Assembly: GCF_004341375.1 (NCBI RefSeq)
Contig: NZ_SLXO01000008.1
Location: forward strand, 124,001 to 188,000
Length of the DNA stretch: 64,000 nucleotides
Reading direction: 5' to 3'
Origin: Rhodothalassium salexigens DSM 2132
Lineage (GTDB): Bacteria; Pseudomonadota; Alphaproteobacteria; Sphingomonadales; Rhodothalassiaceae
This document shows, piece by piece, positions 1 through 8,969 of the stretch. Below the pieces are notes generated by a model, which ran no database searches, had not been told where the DNA came from, and was given only the letters and a program-made list of their open reading frames with translations. A program made the position numbers and the translations under genes. Position 1 is the stretch's first letter. Each line of letters begins with the position of its first letter.

Positions 1-615
1 CAGCGCGCCGGGCAGATCCCCGACCGTCGACCGCAGATAGACGGCGTCGCCGGCGCAGTAGGCGGCGCATAGCGGCTCGCACAGTTCGACCGTCTCGTCG
101 GGGCAATTGTCCAACCGGTAGGTAATGCCGGTGATATCGCGTCCCAGAAGGGAGACGAGATGCGTGCCGATCAGCGTGGCGGTGAAGGTGACCGGTGGCG
201 CGGTGACGGCGAAGAGATAGAGTTGCCCCATCCAGGGGAACAAGTCGCGGTGGCTGAACCCGCTGCGCGCCGGCAAGCCGCATCCTGCGCGGCGGCTTGA
301 CCAAAGCGAGAACAGATCGACCAATCTCGGGTCGCCGATCTGTTCGGCCGCCAGCGCGGTCGGTATGCTGCAGGCAGTCGATGCCGTGTCGGCTTGCAAG
401 CCATTGCCGGCTTGGTTTGTCCATGGGCCATGATGCGGCGGGCCATGGTTCAAGAGGCCGTCGCCGGCGGCCGAACCATGGGCGGGTGGCGCTGCCGGGC
501 GGACGTTATCACGCCGCGACATCGACAGCCCCTCCATCGCCGACCAGATGACCGGCGGTTCGTCGGTGGGGTCCGGATCAGCCTCTGTCATGCCATCCGT
601 CTGGGGGTCGGACAC
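1..615 (-). CDS. PAS_5-type sensory domain protein (partial, C-terminus outside window)
   Basis: About 205 N-terminal codons are visible and the frame stays open past position 1. Residues 1-95 are low complexity. From about residue 100 the translation follows the alphaproteobacterial PAS_5 pattern: a helix ending LFSLWSS, then GLPARSGFSHRDLFPWMG near residue 114, the core strand QLYLFAV, and LLGRDITGITYRL with GRDITG at 158-163. Such proteins are usually small PAS sensors of unknown ligand. The start is a GTG (615-613) with an AAGGAG ribosome site seven bases upstream (623-628); in-frame stops lie just before it. An in-frame ATG at 591 is a weaker alternative. Family call fairly firm, function unknown. 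Confidence 0.72.
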   Translation of the reverse strand, partial: MSDPQTDGMTEADPDPTDEPPVIWSAMEGLSMSRRDNVRPAAPPAHGSAAGDGLLNHGPPHHGPWTNQAGNGLQADTASTACSIPTALAAEQIGDPRLVDLFSLWSSRRAGCGLPARSGFSHRDLFPWMGQLYLFAVTAPPVTFTATLIGTHLVSLLGRDITGITYRLDNCPDETVELCEPLCAAYCAGDAVYLRSTVGDLPGAL

Positions 616-1094
616 CAGCTGTCTCCTTGCTCATCACGCGAGTGGTTGCACACCCTATGCTCTTCGGGACGGTGTTAACCGTCCATCGGACCGGCGGGTT
701 CCGGGTGTGCGACGGCATGGCCGCTTGCCCTCATCCGCGCGGTTTGTCGGTATTATACGAATCGTTTTAAGGCAAACAAGTGACTTGCCAGGAAATTTGA
801 TACTTAAAGTGATAAGAATTAGTGCATTGATTTGTCTGGCAAAATTTATGACCTATCTTGGTTGCATCGGGGCTGAGGCGGAAAATCGAGGCGCTTGAAG
901 CGGAGCGCATCGCTCCCGGGCGCGGGCGACATGATCGCGAATAAGGCGAGTCGCTCTCGCCGCTTCGGCGAACCCCAAGCCAAGAATGGGCAGTTTATCC
1001 TAAAAATCAAACCAATGTCATCCGTTACCAGCGGTCGCACGGGCGCGCGGGATTGTCGCAAGCGGTCGGCGTGCGGGATCGCGTACACGACGGC
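616..1094. other. Divergent intergenic region with an AT-rich stretch
   Basis: This 479-base gap separates the leftward PAS gene from the rightward photolyase. No convincing gene is visible. Positions 740-880 are much richer in A and T than the surroundings and probably carry the promoters, but I could not fit a clear -35/-10 pair. TTGCCAG (785-791) and CTGGCAA (836-842) form a 7-bp inverted repeat 44 bases apart within it. Confidence 0.45.
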
Positions 1095-2642
1095 ATGACC
1101 TCATCCTGTGCGCTCATTCCCGTTTTCGCCGATCAGTTGAGCGATGGCTTGGCGTCGCTCGCTGCCGGCGTACCCGACCGCGACCTGGTGGTGATGGCCG
1201 AGGTGGCCGAAGAGGTGGGCTATGCCGACCACCATCAGAAGAAGCTGGCGTTTCTGTTCTCGGCCATGCGCCACTTCGCCCTGCGGCTGCGCGGGCAGGG
1301 CTGGCGGGTGCGCTACACCCGCCTCGACGACCCGGCCAACAGCGGCAGCCTGACCGGCGAAGTGGCGCGCGCGGCCGCGGCCGAGGCGGCGGGGCGGGTG
1401 CTGGTCACCGAGCCCGGCGAGTATCGCGTGGCGGCGATGATCGACCGGTGGCCCGAGCATCTGGGCCTGGCCGTCGAGCGCTTCGCCGACGATCGGTTCG
1501 TCTGTTCTCCAGGCGATTTCGCGCGCTGGGCCGAGGGCCGCAAAACCCTGCGCATGGAGTATTTCTATCGCGACATGCGCCGGCGCACCGGCCTGTTGAT
1601 GGCCGGTGACGCGCCTGAGGGCGGGCGGTGGAACTATGACGCCGACAACCGCAAGCCGGCCGAGGCGGACCTGTTCATGCCCGCGCCGCACCGGGTCGAG
1701 CCCGACGCGATCACGACGGACGTGCTGGCCATGGTCGAGGCGCGCTGCGGCGACCATTTCGGCCGGCTGCGGCCGTTCTGGTTTGCGGTCACCCACGACC
1801 AGGCCGAGGCCGCGCTCGACCAGTTCATCGCCGCAGCGCTGCCCCGCTTCGGCGACTATCAAGACGCCATGCTGCGCGGCGAGCGGTTTCTCTATCACTC
1901 GGTGCTGTCGGTCTATCTCAATGCCGGGCTGCTCGACCCGCTGGCGGTGTGCCGGCGCGCCGAGGCGGCCTATTATGACGGCCACGCGCCGCTCAACGCG
2001 GTCGAGGGCTTCATCCGCCAGATCATCGGCTGGCGCGAGTTCATCCGCGGCGTCTATTGGCTGCACATGCCGGGCTATACGGCGCAGAACCATCTGGGGG
2101 CTGCGCGCGCCCTGCCGGGCTTCTACTGGACCGGCGACACCCACATGGCCTGTCTGGCCGAGGCGATCGCCCAGACCCGCGACGAAGCCTATGCCCACCA
2201 TATCCAGCGCTTGATGGTGACCGGCAATTTCGCGCTGCTGGCCGGGCTCGACCCGGCGGCGGTGCATCGATGGTATCTGGCCGTCTATGTGGACGCGTTC
2301 GAGTGGGTCGAGGCGCCCAATACGCTCGGCATGAGCCTCTATGCCGATGGCGGCCTGTTCGCGTCCAAGCCCTATGCGGCGGGCGGTAACTATATCAACA
2401 AGATGTCCGACTATTGCCGGGACTGTCACTATAAGGTGTCGAAGAAGAGCGGCCCGGACGCCTGTCCGTTCAACTATCTCTACTGGGATTTTCTCGACCG
2501 CAATGCCGAGATCTTGGGGGCTAACCCGCGGCTGGGGCCGGTCTATCGTACCTGGGGGCGCATGGCCGACGACAAGCGCCAGGCCGCGCGCGACAGCGCG
2601 GCGCGCTTCCTGGCCCGGCTCGACGCCGGCGAACGGGTCTGA
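1095..2642 (+). CDS. FeS-type bacterial cryptochrome/photolyase (PhrB/CryB family)
   Basis: A 515-residue protein of the FeS-BCP family, which repairs (6-4) photoproducts in Agrobacterium PhrB or acts as a blue-light receptor in Rhodobacter CryB. The N-terminal half is the DPRP-like Rossmann region; the C-terminal half is the FAD-binding helical domain with LPGFYWTGDTHMACL and GGNYINKMSDYC. Four cysteines, at residues 353, 441, 444 and 457, have spacings of 88, 3 and 13, matching the 4Fe-4S ligands known in PhrB (Cys350, 438, 441, 454). I chose the ATG at 1095; an upstream in-frame TTG at 1053 would add a poor 14-residue extension. Monocistronic; it converges on the methylase gene. Confidence 0.93.
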   Translation: MTSSCALIPVFADQLSDGLASLAAGVPDRDLVVMAEVAEEVGYADHHQKKLAFLFSAMRHFALRLRGQGWRVRYTRLDDPANSGSLTGEVARAAAAEAAGRVLVTEPGEYRVAAMIDRWPEHLGLAVERFADDRFVCSPGDFARWAEGRKTLRMEYFYRDMRRRTGLLMAGDAPEGGRWNYDADNRKPAEADLFMPAPHRVEPDAITTDVLAMVEARCGDHFGRLRPFWFAVTHDQAEAALDQFIAAALPRFGDYQDAMLRGERFLYHSVLSVYLNAGLLDPLAVCRRAEAAYYDGHAPLNAVEGFIRQIIGWREFIRGVYWLHMPGYTAQNHLGAARALPGFYWTGDTHMACLAEAIAQTRDEAYAHHIQRLMVTGNFALLAGLDPAAVHRWYLAVYVDAFEWVEAPNTLGMSLYADGGLFASKPYAAGGNYINKMSDYCRDCHYKVSKKSGPDACPFNYLYWDFLDRNAEILGANPRLGPVYRTWGRMADDKRQAARDSAARFLARLDAGERV

Positions 2643-2697
2643 GCGCGGCGGCGAGCGGCCCGCCGGCGGCTTAGGGGGGGGCGCCGGCAAGGGTGGC

Positions 2698-3306
2698 TCA
2701 GGCGCGGCGTTCCATCAGGAAATAGGTCACATCGTCCTGCGGGCTGACCGGGTCGCGGCGGTAGACGAAGCCATAGTCGACCAGCGCGAAGCCCGAGCGG
2801 TCCATGAACTCGCCGGCGAAGTCGCGCTTGAACAAGCGGTCGCGCTCGCCGCGATAGGGCACTTCCTGCGGCGTCGGCGCATAGTATTCGACCATCAGCA
2901 CATAGCGCCGCGACAGCGCCGCCGCCCGGTCGTAGACCGCGCCCAGCCGGTCGGGGTTGATGTGGATGAGCACGCCTTTGCACAAGACCAGGTCGAAGGT
3001 CTCGTCAGGCGTCGTGTCGAGGATCGAGCCGTGCAGCGCGTCGGGCACATGGGCGCGCAACTCGGCGTGGGCGGCGGCGTTGATCTCGATGCCGTGCAGC
3101 CGGGCGTCGGGCAACAGGGCGGCAAGCGCGGCCAGATTGTTGCCGATATTGGCGCCGATCTCGAACACCGAGCGGACCCCTTGGGCGGCGCGCAGGGCAC
3201 GGCCGAAGAAGGCGATGGTGGGGGCGAGCGCGTAGCGGTTGCGCTCGATATAGTCGGTGCCGAAGCGGCCGGCCCAGAAGGCTTCCTGCTCTGTCTCATA
3301 GGCCAT
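2698..3306 (-). CDS. Pseudaminic acid biosynthesis-associated methylase-like SAM methyltransferase
   Basis: A 202-residue class I SAM methyltransferase. It begins with the EQEAFWAGRFGTDYIERNRY segment characteristic of methylases found beside pseudaminic acid genes; motif I is SVFEIGANIGNN, followed by GIEIN, LVLCKGVLIHINP and a C-terminal RDFAGEF region. The start at 3306 (MAYETEQ) removes a 20-residue proline-rich extension and has GGGAG upstream. It stands alone here, convergent with the photolyase and about 40 kb from the glycan cluster, so its target (flagellin sugar or another glycan) is inferred from the family only. Confidence 0.8.
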   Translation of the reverse strand: MAYETEQEAFWAGRFGTDYIERNRYALAPTIAFFGRALRAAQGVRSVFEIGANIGNNLAALAALLPDARLHGIEINAAAHAELRAHVPDALHGSILDTTPDETFDLVLCKGVLIHINPDRLGAVYDRAAALSRRYVLMVEYYAPTPQEVPYRGERDRLFKRDFAGEFMDRSGFALVDYGFVYRRDPVSPQDDVTYFLMERRA

Positions 3307-3360
3307 GGGGCGGTCGGTCTCCCGAAAAGGGCGGGGCATAGAAGGTGGGGCGTAGGCGCG

Positions 3361-3409
3361 GCCCAAGCATGGCGTGCAAGGGTGAGCAAAGGCTTAACCA
3401 TGCTTGGGC
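3361..3409. other. Perfect 12-bp inverted repeat between leuD and the methylase gene
   Basis: GCCCAAGCATGG (3361-3372) and CCATGCTTGGGC (3398-3409) are exact reverse complements separated by 25 bases. It lies downstream of leuD and upstream of the methylase start, both on the minus strand. No T-tract follows on either side, so it may be an operator for the methylase or a transcript-end hairpin for leuCD rather than a classical terminator. Confidence 0.55.
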
Positions 3410-3446
3410 ATCGCGGGTCGCGTTGCCCGGGCGCTGTTGATTTGTC

Positions 3447-3474
3447 CCGTTGATCCTGCCCCGTTGATCCTGCC
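3447..3474. repeat. Tandem 14-bp duplication next to the leuD stop
   Basis: CCGTTGATCCTGCC occurs twice head to tail (3447-3460 and 3461-3474) immediately downstream of the leuD stop codon. The copies are identical. It looks like a recent slippage duplication; no function is apparent. Confidence 0.7.
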
Positions 3475-3481
3475 GGAGCGG

Positions 3482-4096
3482 TCAGGCGGCGTCGTGCAGC
3501 CACGGCCGGCGCAGGCGGTCGGCGGCCTCGAAGGCGGCGATGTGGTCGCCATGGCGGTCGAGGGTCAGCGCCACCTCGTCGAGCCCTTCGAGCAGGCAGT
3601 GCTTGCGGAACGGGTCGATCTCGAAGCGGTGGACGGTGCCGTCTTCGGTGGTCACCGTCTGGGCGTCCAGGTCGACGGCGATCGCCCGGCCGGCTTCGCC
3701 TTCGGCGGCGATCGCGGTCACCGCGTCGCGGTCGAGGCGCACGGTCAACACGCCGTTCTTGAAGCAGTTGGAGGCGAAGATGTCGGCGAAGCTCTCGGCG
3801 ATCACGCAGCGAAAGCCCAGGTCGGCGAGCGCCCAGACCGCGTGTTCGCGGCTCGACCCGCAGCCGAAATTGTCGCCGCCCACCAGGATCTGCGAGCCCG
3901 CATAGGCTGGCTGGTCGAACACCGAGTCCGCGCGCGGCTGGCCCTCGGCGTCGTAGCGCACGGTCTCGAAACAGCCGCGGCCGAGCCCCTCGCGCGACAC
4001 GGTCTTGAGATAGGCGGCGGGGATGATCAGGTCGGTGTCCACATTGTCGCGCACGAACGGCGTCGGCCGGGACGAAAGCGTGGTGAACGGCTGCAT
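3482..4096 (-). CDS. leuD: 3-isopropylmalate dehydratase small subunit
   Basis: A 204-residue protein of normal LeuD length. With LeuC it isomerises 2- to 3-isopropylmalate in leucine synthesis. Diagnostic segments are DNVDTDLIIPAAYLKTV near the N-terminus, GGDNFGCGSSREHAVWAL in the middle, FADIFASNCFKNGVL, and DPFRKHCLLEGLDEV near the C-terminus. The start ATG (4096-4094) overlaps the leuC stop by one base (TGATG), so the two subunits are translationally coupled. Confidence 0.97.
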   Translation of the reverse strand: MQPFTTLSSRPTPFVRDNVDTDLIIPAAYLKTVSREGLGRGCFETVRYDAEGQPRADSVFDQPAYAGSQILVGGDNFGCGSSREHAVWALADLGFRCVIAESFADIFASNCFKNGVLTVRLDRDAVTAIAAEGEAGRAIAVDLDAQTVTTEDGTVHRFEIDPFRKHCLLEGLDEVALTLDRHGDHIAAFEAADRLRRPWLHDAA

Positions 4097-5520
4097 CAGG
4101 CGGCCTCCTCTCGGGTCAGGCGGCGCACGTCGGTCAGGTGACCGGTGACGGCGGCAGCGGCGGCCATGGCCGGCGATACCAGATGGGTGCGCGCGCCCGG
4201 CCCCTGGCGGCCCTGGAAATTGCGGTTGGAGGTGGACGCGCAACGCTCGCCCGGCGGCACCTTGTCGGGGTTCATGCCCAGACACATGGAACAGCCCGGT
4301 TCGCGCCAGTCGAAGCCGGCGTCGCGGAAGATGCGGTCGAGCCCCTCGGCCTCGGCCTGCGCCTTCACCAGCCCCGACCCCGGCACCACCATGGCGTGGC
4401 GCAGGGACGCCGCCACCCGGCGCCCGCGCACGATCTCGGCTGCCGCGCGCAGGTCCTCGATGCGCGCATTGGTGCACGAGCCGATGAACACATGGTCGAT
4501 GGCGATGTCGGACAGCGCCATGCCCGGCTCCAGTCCCATATAGTCGAGCGCGCGTTCGGCCGCCTCGCGCGCCGTGGCGTCGTCGATGCCGGCCGGGTCG
4601 GGCACCCGGTCGCCGATGGCGGCGACCTGTTCGGGGCTGGTGCCCCAGGTCACCTGCGGTTCGATGGTGGCCGCGTCGATGGCCACGTCGCGGTCGAACA
4701 CGGCGCGCGGGTCGGAGACGAGCGCGCGCCACTGGTCGACCGCCTTGTCCCATTGCTCGCCTTGCGGGCTGTGGGGCCGGCCCTTGAGATAGGCGAAGGT
4801 GGTGTCGTCGGGCGCCACCAGACCGGCGCGCCCGCCGGCCTCGATCGACATGTTGCACAGCGTCATGCGGCCTTCCATGGACAGCGCGCGCACCGCTTCG
4901 CCGGTGTATTCGATCACATGGCCGGTGGCGCCGGCGGTGCCGATGCGGCCGATGATCGCCAGCGCCATGTCCTTGGCGGTGACGCCGGCGCCGAGCCGGC
5001 CGTGCACGGTGACGCGCATGTTGCGCGACTTGGTCAGCAGCAGGGTCTGGGTTGCCAGCACATGTTCGACCTCGGAGGTGCCGATGCCGAAGGCGAGCGC
5101 GCCGAACGCGCCGTGGGTCGAGGTGTGGCTGTCGCCGCAGACCATGGTCAGGCCGGGCTGGGTCAGGCCCTGTTCGGGGCCGACGATGTGGACGATGCCC
5201 TGGCGCCGGTCGGTCATGTCGTAGAGTTCGACGCCGAAGGCGCGGGCATTGTCGCGCAAGAGGTCGATCTGGCGCGCCGACAGCGGGTCTTCGATGGGCC
5301 GGGTGCGCGGCGTGGTCGGCACATTGTGGTCGGGCACCGCCAGCGTGGCGTCGGGGCGGCGCACCGGCCGGCCGGCCAGGCACAACTTCTCGAACGCCTG
5401 CGGGCTGGTCACCTCGTGCACCAGGTGGCGGTCGATATAGATCAGCGCCAGGTCACCGTCCAGGTCCGCGACCCGGTGGCGATCCCAGATTTTGTCATAA
5501 AGTGTCTTCGCAACGCCCAT
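4096..5520 (-). CDS. leuC: 3-isopropylmalate dehydratase large subunit
   Basis: A 474-residue aconitase-family protein, the 4Fe-4S catalytic subunit of isopropylmalate isomerase. Visible signatures are [20 protein letters not shown], the cluster cysteines in [13 protein letters not shown] and [11 protein letters not shown], and the C-terminal [11 protein letters not shown]. The ATG at 5520 begins [13 protein letters not shown] and is preceded by AAAGGG nine bases upstream. It is first in the leuCD operon and diverges from the phosphoribosyltransferase gene across 288 bases of GC-rich sequence with no obvious leader peptide. Confidence 0.97.
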   Translation of the reverse strand: MGVAKTLYDKIWDRHRVADLDGDLALIYIDRHLVHEVTSPQAFEKLCLAGRPVRRPDATLAVPDHNVPTTPRTRPIEDPLSARQIDLLRDNARAFGVELYDMTDRRQGIVHIVGPEQGLTQPGLTMVCGDSHTSTHGAFGALAFGIGTSEVEHVLATQTLLLTKSRNMRVTVHGRLGAGVTAKDMALAIIGRIGTAGATGHVIEYTGEAVRALSMEGRMTLCNMSIEAGGRAGLVAPDDTTFAYLKGRPHSPQGEQWDKAVDQWRALVSDPRAVFDRDVAIDAATIEPQVTWGTSPEQVAAIGDRVPDPAGIDDATAREAAERALDYMGLEPGMALSDIAIDHVFIGSCTNARIEDLRAAAEIVRGRRVAASLRHAMVVPGSGLVKAQAEAEGLDRIFRDAGFDWREPGCSMCLGMNPDKVPPGERCASTSNRNFQGRQGPGARTHLVSPAMAAAAAVTGHLTDVRRLTREEAA

Positions 5521-5808
5521 CGGCGACCCTTTCGACGAACTATCGGTCACGGGGCGGCAACCTATCCGATGGCGCCCGGCAATGCCAGAGCGCAGCCGCG
5601 CCCCGGCCCGCCCCCGGTCTGTGCCCGGCCCGCGCCCCGGCCTGTGCTTTGGTCTGCGCGTCCTCGAAGGGTGGGGCTGGCGGGGGCGCTCGGCGGTTGC
5701 GCGGGCGGGCGATCTGTTGGATACACGGGCGCGACGGCTGCCGGCGCGCTGCGGCCAGCGCCGTTTCCCCACCCCTGGCGCCACTTCACCACCGGGAACC
5801 CCCTTGGG

Positions 5809-6378
5809 ATGAGCAAAGTCTTTATTTCCGCCGAGGATCTTCTGCGCGATTCGTTCGAATTGGCGATGCGTATCCTGGAAAGCGGCTATCGGCCGTCGTT
5901 CATCGTCGGCGTCTGGCGCGGCGGCGCGCCGGTGGGCATCGCGGTGCAGGAAGTGTTCGAATATGTGGGCATCGAAACCGACCATATCGCCATCCGCACC
6001 GCGTCCTATGGCGGCGGCACCGAGCCGTCGCACGAGGTCCAGGTCTATGGCCTCGATCATCTGGTCGAAACCATCAACTATGACGACCAGTTGCTGATCG
6101 TCGACGATGTGTTCGACAGCGGGCGCAGCGTCCGCGCGGTGATCGAGGAACTGCGCAGGCGCTGCCGGCGCAACGCCCCGCGCGAGATCAAGGTCGCCAC
6201 GGTCTATTACAAGCCGTTGAAGAACCGCACCGACCGGGTGCCGGACTACTTTATCCACGAGACCGAACAGTGGCTGGTGTTCCCGCACGAAATGCGCGGC
6301 TGCACCACCGAGGAACTGCGCGCCCACAAGGCGCTGCCCAAGCGCTTTTACGACTGGGACGGGCCGTCGGGCGACTGA
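5809..6378 (+). CDS. Purine phosphoribosyltransferase (hypoxanthine/xanthine-guanine type)
   Basis: A 189-residue type I phosphoribosyltransferase that would attach ribose-5-phosphate from PRPP to a purine base. The PRPP-binding loop is [14 protein letters not shown] at residues 95-108; [15 protein letters not shown] near residue 30 is the pyrophosphate-binding region, and [18 protein letters not shown] is a typical hood segment. It resembles alphaproteobacterial Gpt-like salvage enzymes; base specificity cannot be read from the sequence. Its 3' end overlaps the oppositely oriented uraD by 31 bases. The neighbouring uraD and guanine deaminase genes support a purine role. Confidence 0.85.
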   Translation: MSKVFISAEDLLRDSFELAMRILESGYRPSFIVGVWRGGAPVGIAVQEVFEYVGIETDHIAIRTASYGGGTEPSHEVQVYGLDHLVETINYDDQLLIVDDVFDSGRSVRAVIEELRRRCRRNAPREIKVATVYYKPLKNRTDRVPDYFIHETEQWLVFPHEMRGCTTEELRAHKALPKRFYDWDGPSGD

Positions 6379-7208
6379 TCGCCCGCGGGCGCCTCTTGGG
6401 CGTCCTCTTGCGGCGCCTCTGGGCCGGCGCCTTGCAGGTCGGGCGCGGCGGTGAAGGCGGCCAGACGGGCGCCGGCGATCTTGTGCAGTTCGCTGAGTGC
6501 GGTGCGCCGTTCGGCGTCGAAATCATGGGCCAGCCGGGCCTGTAGGGCGGCCATCACCCGGCCGAGGTCGAGCCCCCGGGTGGCCAGGATGAACGGCAGG
6601 CCGAAGCGCTTGCGGTAGCGCGCGTGCAGCGCCTCGATGGTGGCGTATTCCTCGGGCGTGCAGCGGTCGATGCCGCCGCTGTTGCTGCGGTCGTCGGTGT
6701 CGCCGGTGGCCGCATCGGCGGGGCTGCGCGCCTCGCCGACGGCGGCCTTGTCGATCAGGTCGGGATGGGCGCGCATCAGCCGCATCTGGTCGAGCGGTGG
6801 CGCGGTTTCAACCGCGTCGACAAAGGCGGCATAAAGCGCGCCGGCGTCGTCGAGCGAGCCGTCGTCGGTTCGCGGCGCCAATGCCTCGGCCAGCCAGGCA
6901 CCGTCATCGTAAAGGCCGCCATAGGTGGCGACGAAACGCACCTGGTCGAGCGCACTCGGCGCCGGCGACAGCGTCCCGACGGGGCCTTGGCCGGCTGGAT
7001 CGTGCGCCGGCGGCGGGGCCTCGGCGGCGTCATCCGGCCGTTGCGATGGATTGGCGCGCGCGGGCGCCTCAACGGCGGCCCGGTCGCCAGCGGGATCTCC
7101 AGACGACCGATTGCCGGGCGACGTCCCGGGTGACGGATCACCAAAAGACGGGTCTCTGGGCGACGGGTGGCCAGATTGGCGGCTCGGGCGCGGGCTATCG
7201 GTGGACAC
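6348..7208 (-). CDS. uraD: OHCU decarboxylase with long N-terminal extension
   Basis: This 286-residue protein would decarboxylate 2-oxo-4-hydroxy-4-carboxy-5-ureidoimidazoline to S-allantoin, the last step of urate oxidation. The enzyme core is residues 85-260: [34 protein letters not shown] with the catalytic His, [15 protein letters not shown], and [13 protein letters not shown]. Typical members are about 165-170 residues; here a Ser/Pro/Asp-rich stretch of about 85 residues precedes it and a short acidic tail follows. The start is a GTG at 7208. The extension may be partly mis-called, but no better in-frame ATG is visible. Confidence 0.88.
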   Translation of the reverse strand: MSTDSPRPSRQSGHPSPRDPSFGDPSPGTSPGNRSSGDPAGDRAAVEAPARANPSQRPDDAAEAPPPAHDPAGQGPVGTLSPAPSALDQVRFVATYGGLYDDGAWLAEALAPRTDDGSLDDAGALYAAFVDAVETAPPLDQMRLMRAHPDLIDKAAVGEARSPADAATGDTDDRSNSGGIDRCTPEEYATIEALHARYRKRFGLPFILATRGLDLGRVMAALQARLAHDFDAERRTALSELHKIAGARLAAFTAAPDLQGAGPEAPQEDAQEAPAGDQSPDGPSQS

Positions 7209-7608
7209 GGGGCGCGGGCTCCATGGGCATCGTCAGCACGAGCGGCAGAGTATACGCCATCGTGGCGGTCGGGTGCACGCCTTTTGGTGCCGGGGCTTGA
7301 CAGAGGCACGGGCGTTCCCGCGCTATAGGCGGTGCGGAGGCGGTGCCCGCTTTCGCGCTCCGATCACGCGGCCGCCGGTGTCATCGCCGGGCGGCCGGCC
7401 CAGATCCTTCATGCCATGCCCGCCGACGCTCCCTGCCGGGGCGCCGGGGCGGGCGATGTGCGACCGCAGATCCGTCAGAGGCCAGGATGACCGCATTGTC
7501 CAGACCCGCCCCACCGTTCGCGCGCGCCCTCGCTCGGCCGTCGAGCCAGGCTTCAGCCCCGGGCGCGGCGCGCCCGGTCCCCGGTTCGGGAGCGGCGGGG
7601 CGCGGGCG
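7209..7608. other. Divergent intergenic region uraD/guaD
   Basis: This 400-base GC-rich gap separates the two purine catabolism genes. I see no gene. TTGACA at 7297-7302 followed by CTATAG at 7323-7328 is the only promoter-like pair; the 20-base spacer is too long for an ordinary sigma-70 promoter, so it is at best weak or activator-dependent. Confidence 0.35.
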
Positions 7609-8928
7609 ATGAGCCGGACCGCGTTTCGCGCCGCGCTGTGCACGCCCATCGACGACCCTGCCACTGCCGGGCGCGACGCCATCGTCTATCACCCCGACGG
7701 GCTGCTGCTGGTGGAAGACGGCCATATCGCCGCCTGTGGGGCGTTTCGCGACCTGGCGCCGAGCCTCGCCGACCCGGTCAGCATGCAGCATTATCCCGGG
7801 GCGTTGATCGTGCCCGGGTTCGTCGACGCCCATGTGCATTTCCCCCAGGTGGATATCATGGCGTCCCACGGCGCGGGGCTGCTCGACTGGCTCGACCGCT
7901 ACACCTTCCCGTGCGAGGCGCGCTTCGCCGACCCCGCGCACGCCCGCACCACGGCGGCCTTCTTCCTCGACGAGATGATGCGCCACGGCACCACCAGCGC
8001 GCTGGTTTTCGCCACCGTCCACGCGGCCTCGGTGGAGGCGCTGTTCGAGGCGGCCCTGGCGCGCAACATGCGGCTGATCGGCGGCAAGGTGTTGATGGAC
8101 CGCAACGCCCCCGATGCCTTGCTGGAGGACGCGCAAACCGGTGCCGCGGCCACCGACCGGCTGATCCGTGCCTGGCGCGGGCGCGGCCGGCTTGGCTATG
8201 CGGTCACGCCGCGCTTCGCGCCGTCGTGCGGCGACACCCTGCTGGCCGCCGCCGGGCGCCTGCTCGCCGCCCATGACGACGTGCTTCTGCACACCCATCT
8301 GAGCGAGACCGCCGACGAGGTGGCGCTGGTCGACCAGTTGTTCCCGGCCGCTGATGGCTATGTGGACGTCTATGACCGCGCCGGGCTGCTCACCCGACGC
8401 TCGGTGCTGGCCCACGCCATCCACCTGTCGAGCGGCGACCGGGCGCGGCTGGCCGAGACCGGCGCCTCGCTGGCCCATTGCCCCAGTTCCAACCTGTTCC
8501 TGGGCAGCGGCCTTTATGACCTGGCGGCGGCGGATGCGGCCGGGTTGACCACCGCGCTCGGCACCGATGTGGGCGCGGGCACCAGCCTGTCGCTGCTGGC
8601 CACCCTGGGCGACGCCTACAAGGTGGCGCGGTTGCGGGGCCAGGGGCTCGACCCGTTGCGCGGGCTCTATCTGGCGACGCTCGGCGGCGCCCGGGCGCTC
8701 GGGATCGATCACCGCATCGGCAGCCTGCAACCGGGCAAGGAGGCGGATTTCGTCGTCCTCGACCCCGCAGCGACGCCGTTGCTGGCGCGCCGCCGCGCCA
8801 CCTGTCGGGGCGTCGAGGACGTGTTGTTCATGCTCGCCACCCTGGGCGACGACCGCTGCGTGGCCGAAACCCGGCTGATGGGCGCCAAGGCGTGGCGCCG
8901 GGGTCGGCGCAACGGCAGCGGGGGCTAG
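7609..8928 (+). CDS. guaD: Guanine deaminase
   Basis: A 439-residue amidohydrolase of the ATZ/TRZ-type guanine deaminase family, converting guanine to xanthine and ammonia. Metal and substrate motifs are in order: PGFVDAHVHFPQ (zinc His pair), FATVHAASV, LLHTHLSETADE, AHCPSSNLFLGSG, and LGTDVGAGTSLSLL (zinc Asp). The start at 7609 (MSRTAFRAAL) fits the family N-terminus. The gene diverges from uraD and lies near the purine phosphoribosyltransferase, giving a small purine salvage and degradation neighbourhood. Confidence 0.95.
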   Translation: MSRTAFRAALCTPIDDPATAGRDAIVYHPDGLLLVEDGHIAACGAFRDLAPSLADPVSMQHYPGALIVPGFVDAHVHFPQVDIMASHGAGLLDWLDRYTFPCEARFADPAHARTTAAFFLDEMMRHGTTSALVFATVHAASVEALFEAALARNMRLIGGKVLMDRNAPDALLEDAQTGAAATDRLIRAWRGRGRLGYAVTPRFAPSCGDTLLAAAGRLLAAHDDVLLHTHLSETADEVALVDQLFPAADGYVDVYDRAGLLTRRSVLAHAIHLSSGDRARLAETGASLAHCPSSNLFLGSGLYDLAAADAAGLTTALGTDVGAGTSLSLLATLGDAYKVARLRGQGLDPLRGLYLATLGGARALGIDHRIGSLQPGKEADFVVLDPAATPLLARRRATCRGVEDVLFMLATLGDDRCVAETRLMGAKAWRRGRRNGSGG

Positions 8929-8969
8929 GCCACAGCCCGCCGGGTCGCCTCCTGGCCGCCCGGGGGCGC

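Noticed and set aside
3482-5383. Very long open frames on either strand through leuCD (for example 3482-5383 and 4138-6378)
   Set aside because: They are GC-rich shadow frames; only the segments matching LeuD, LeuC and the phosphoribosyltransferase carry family motifs.
7297-7328. TTGACA and CTATAG upstream of guaD as a sigma-70 promoter
   Set aside because: The 20-base spacer is too long and it would leave a leader of about 280 bases; kept only as a remark in the intergenic entry.
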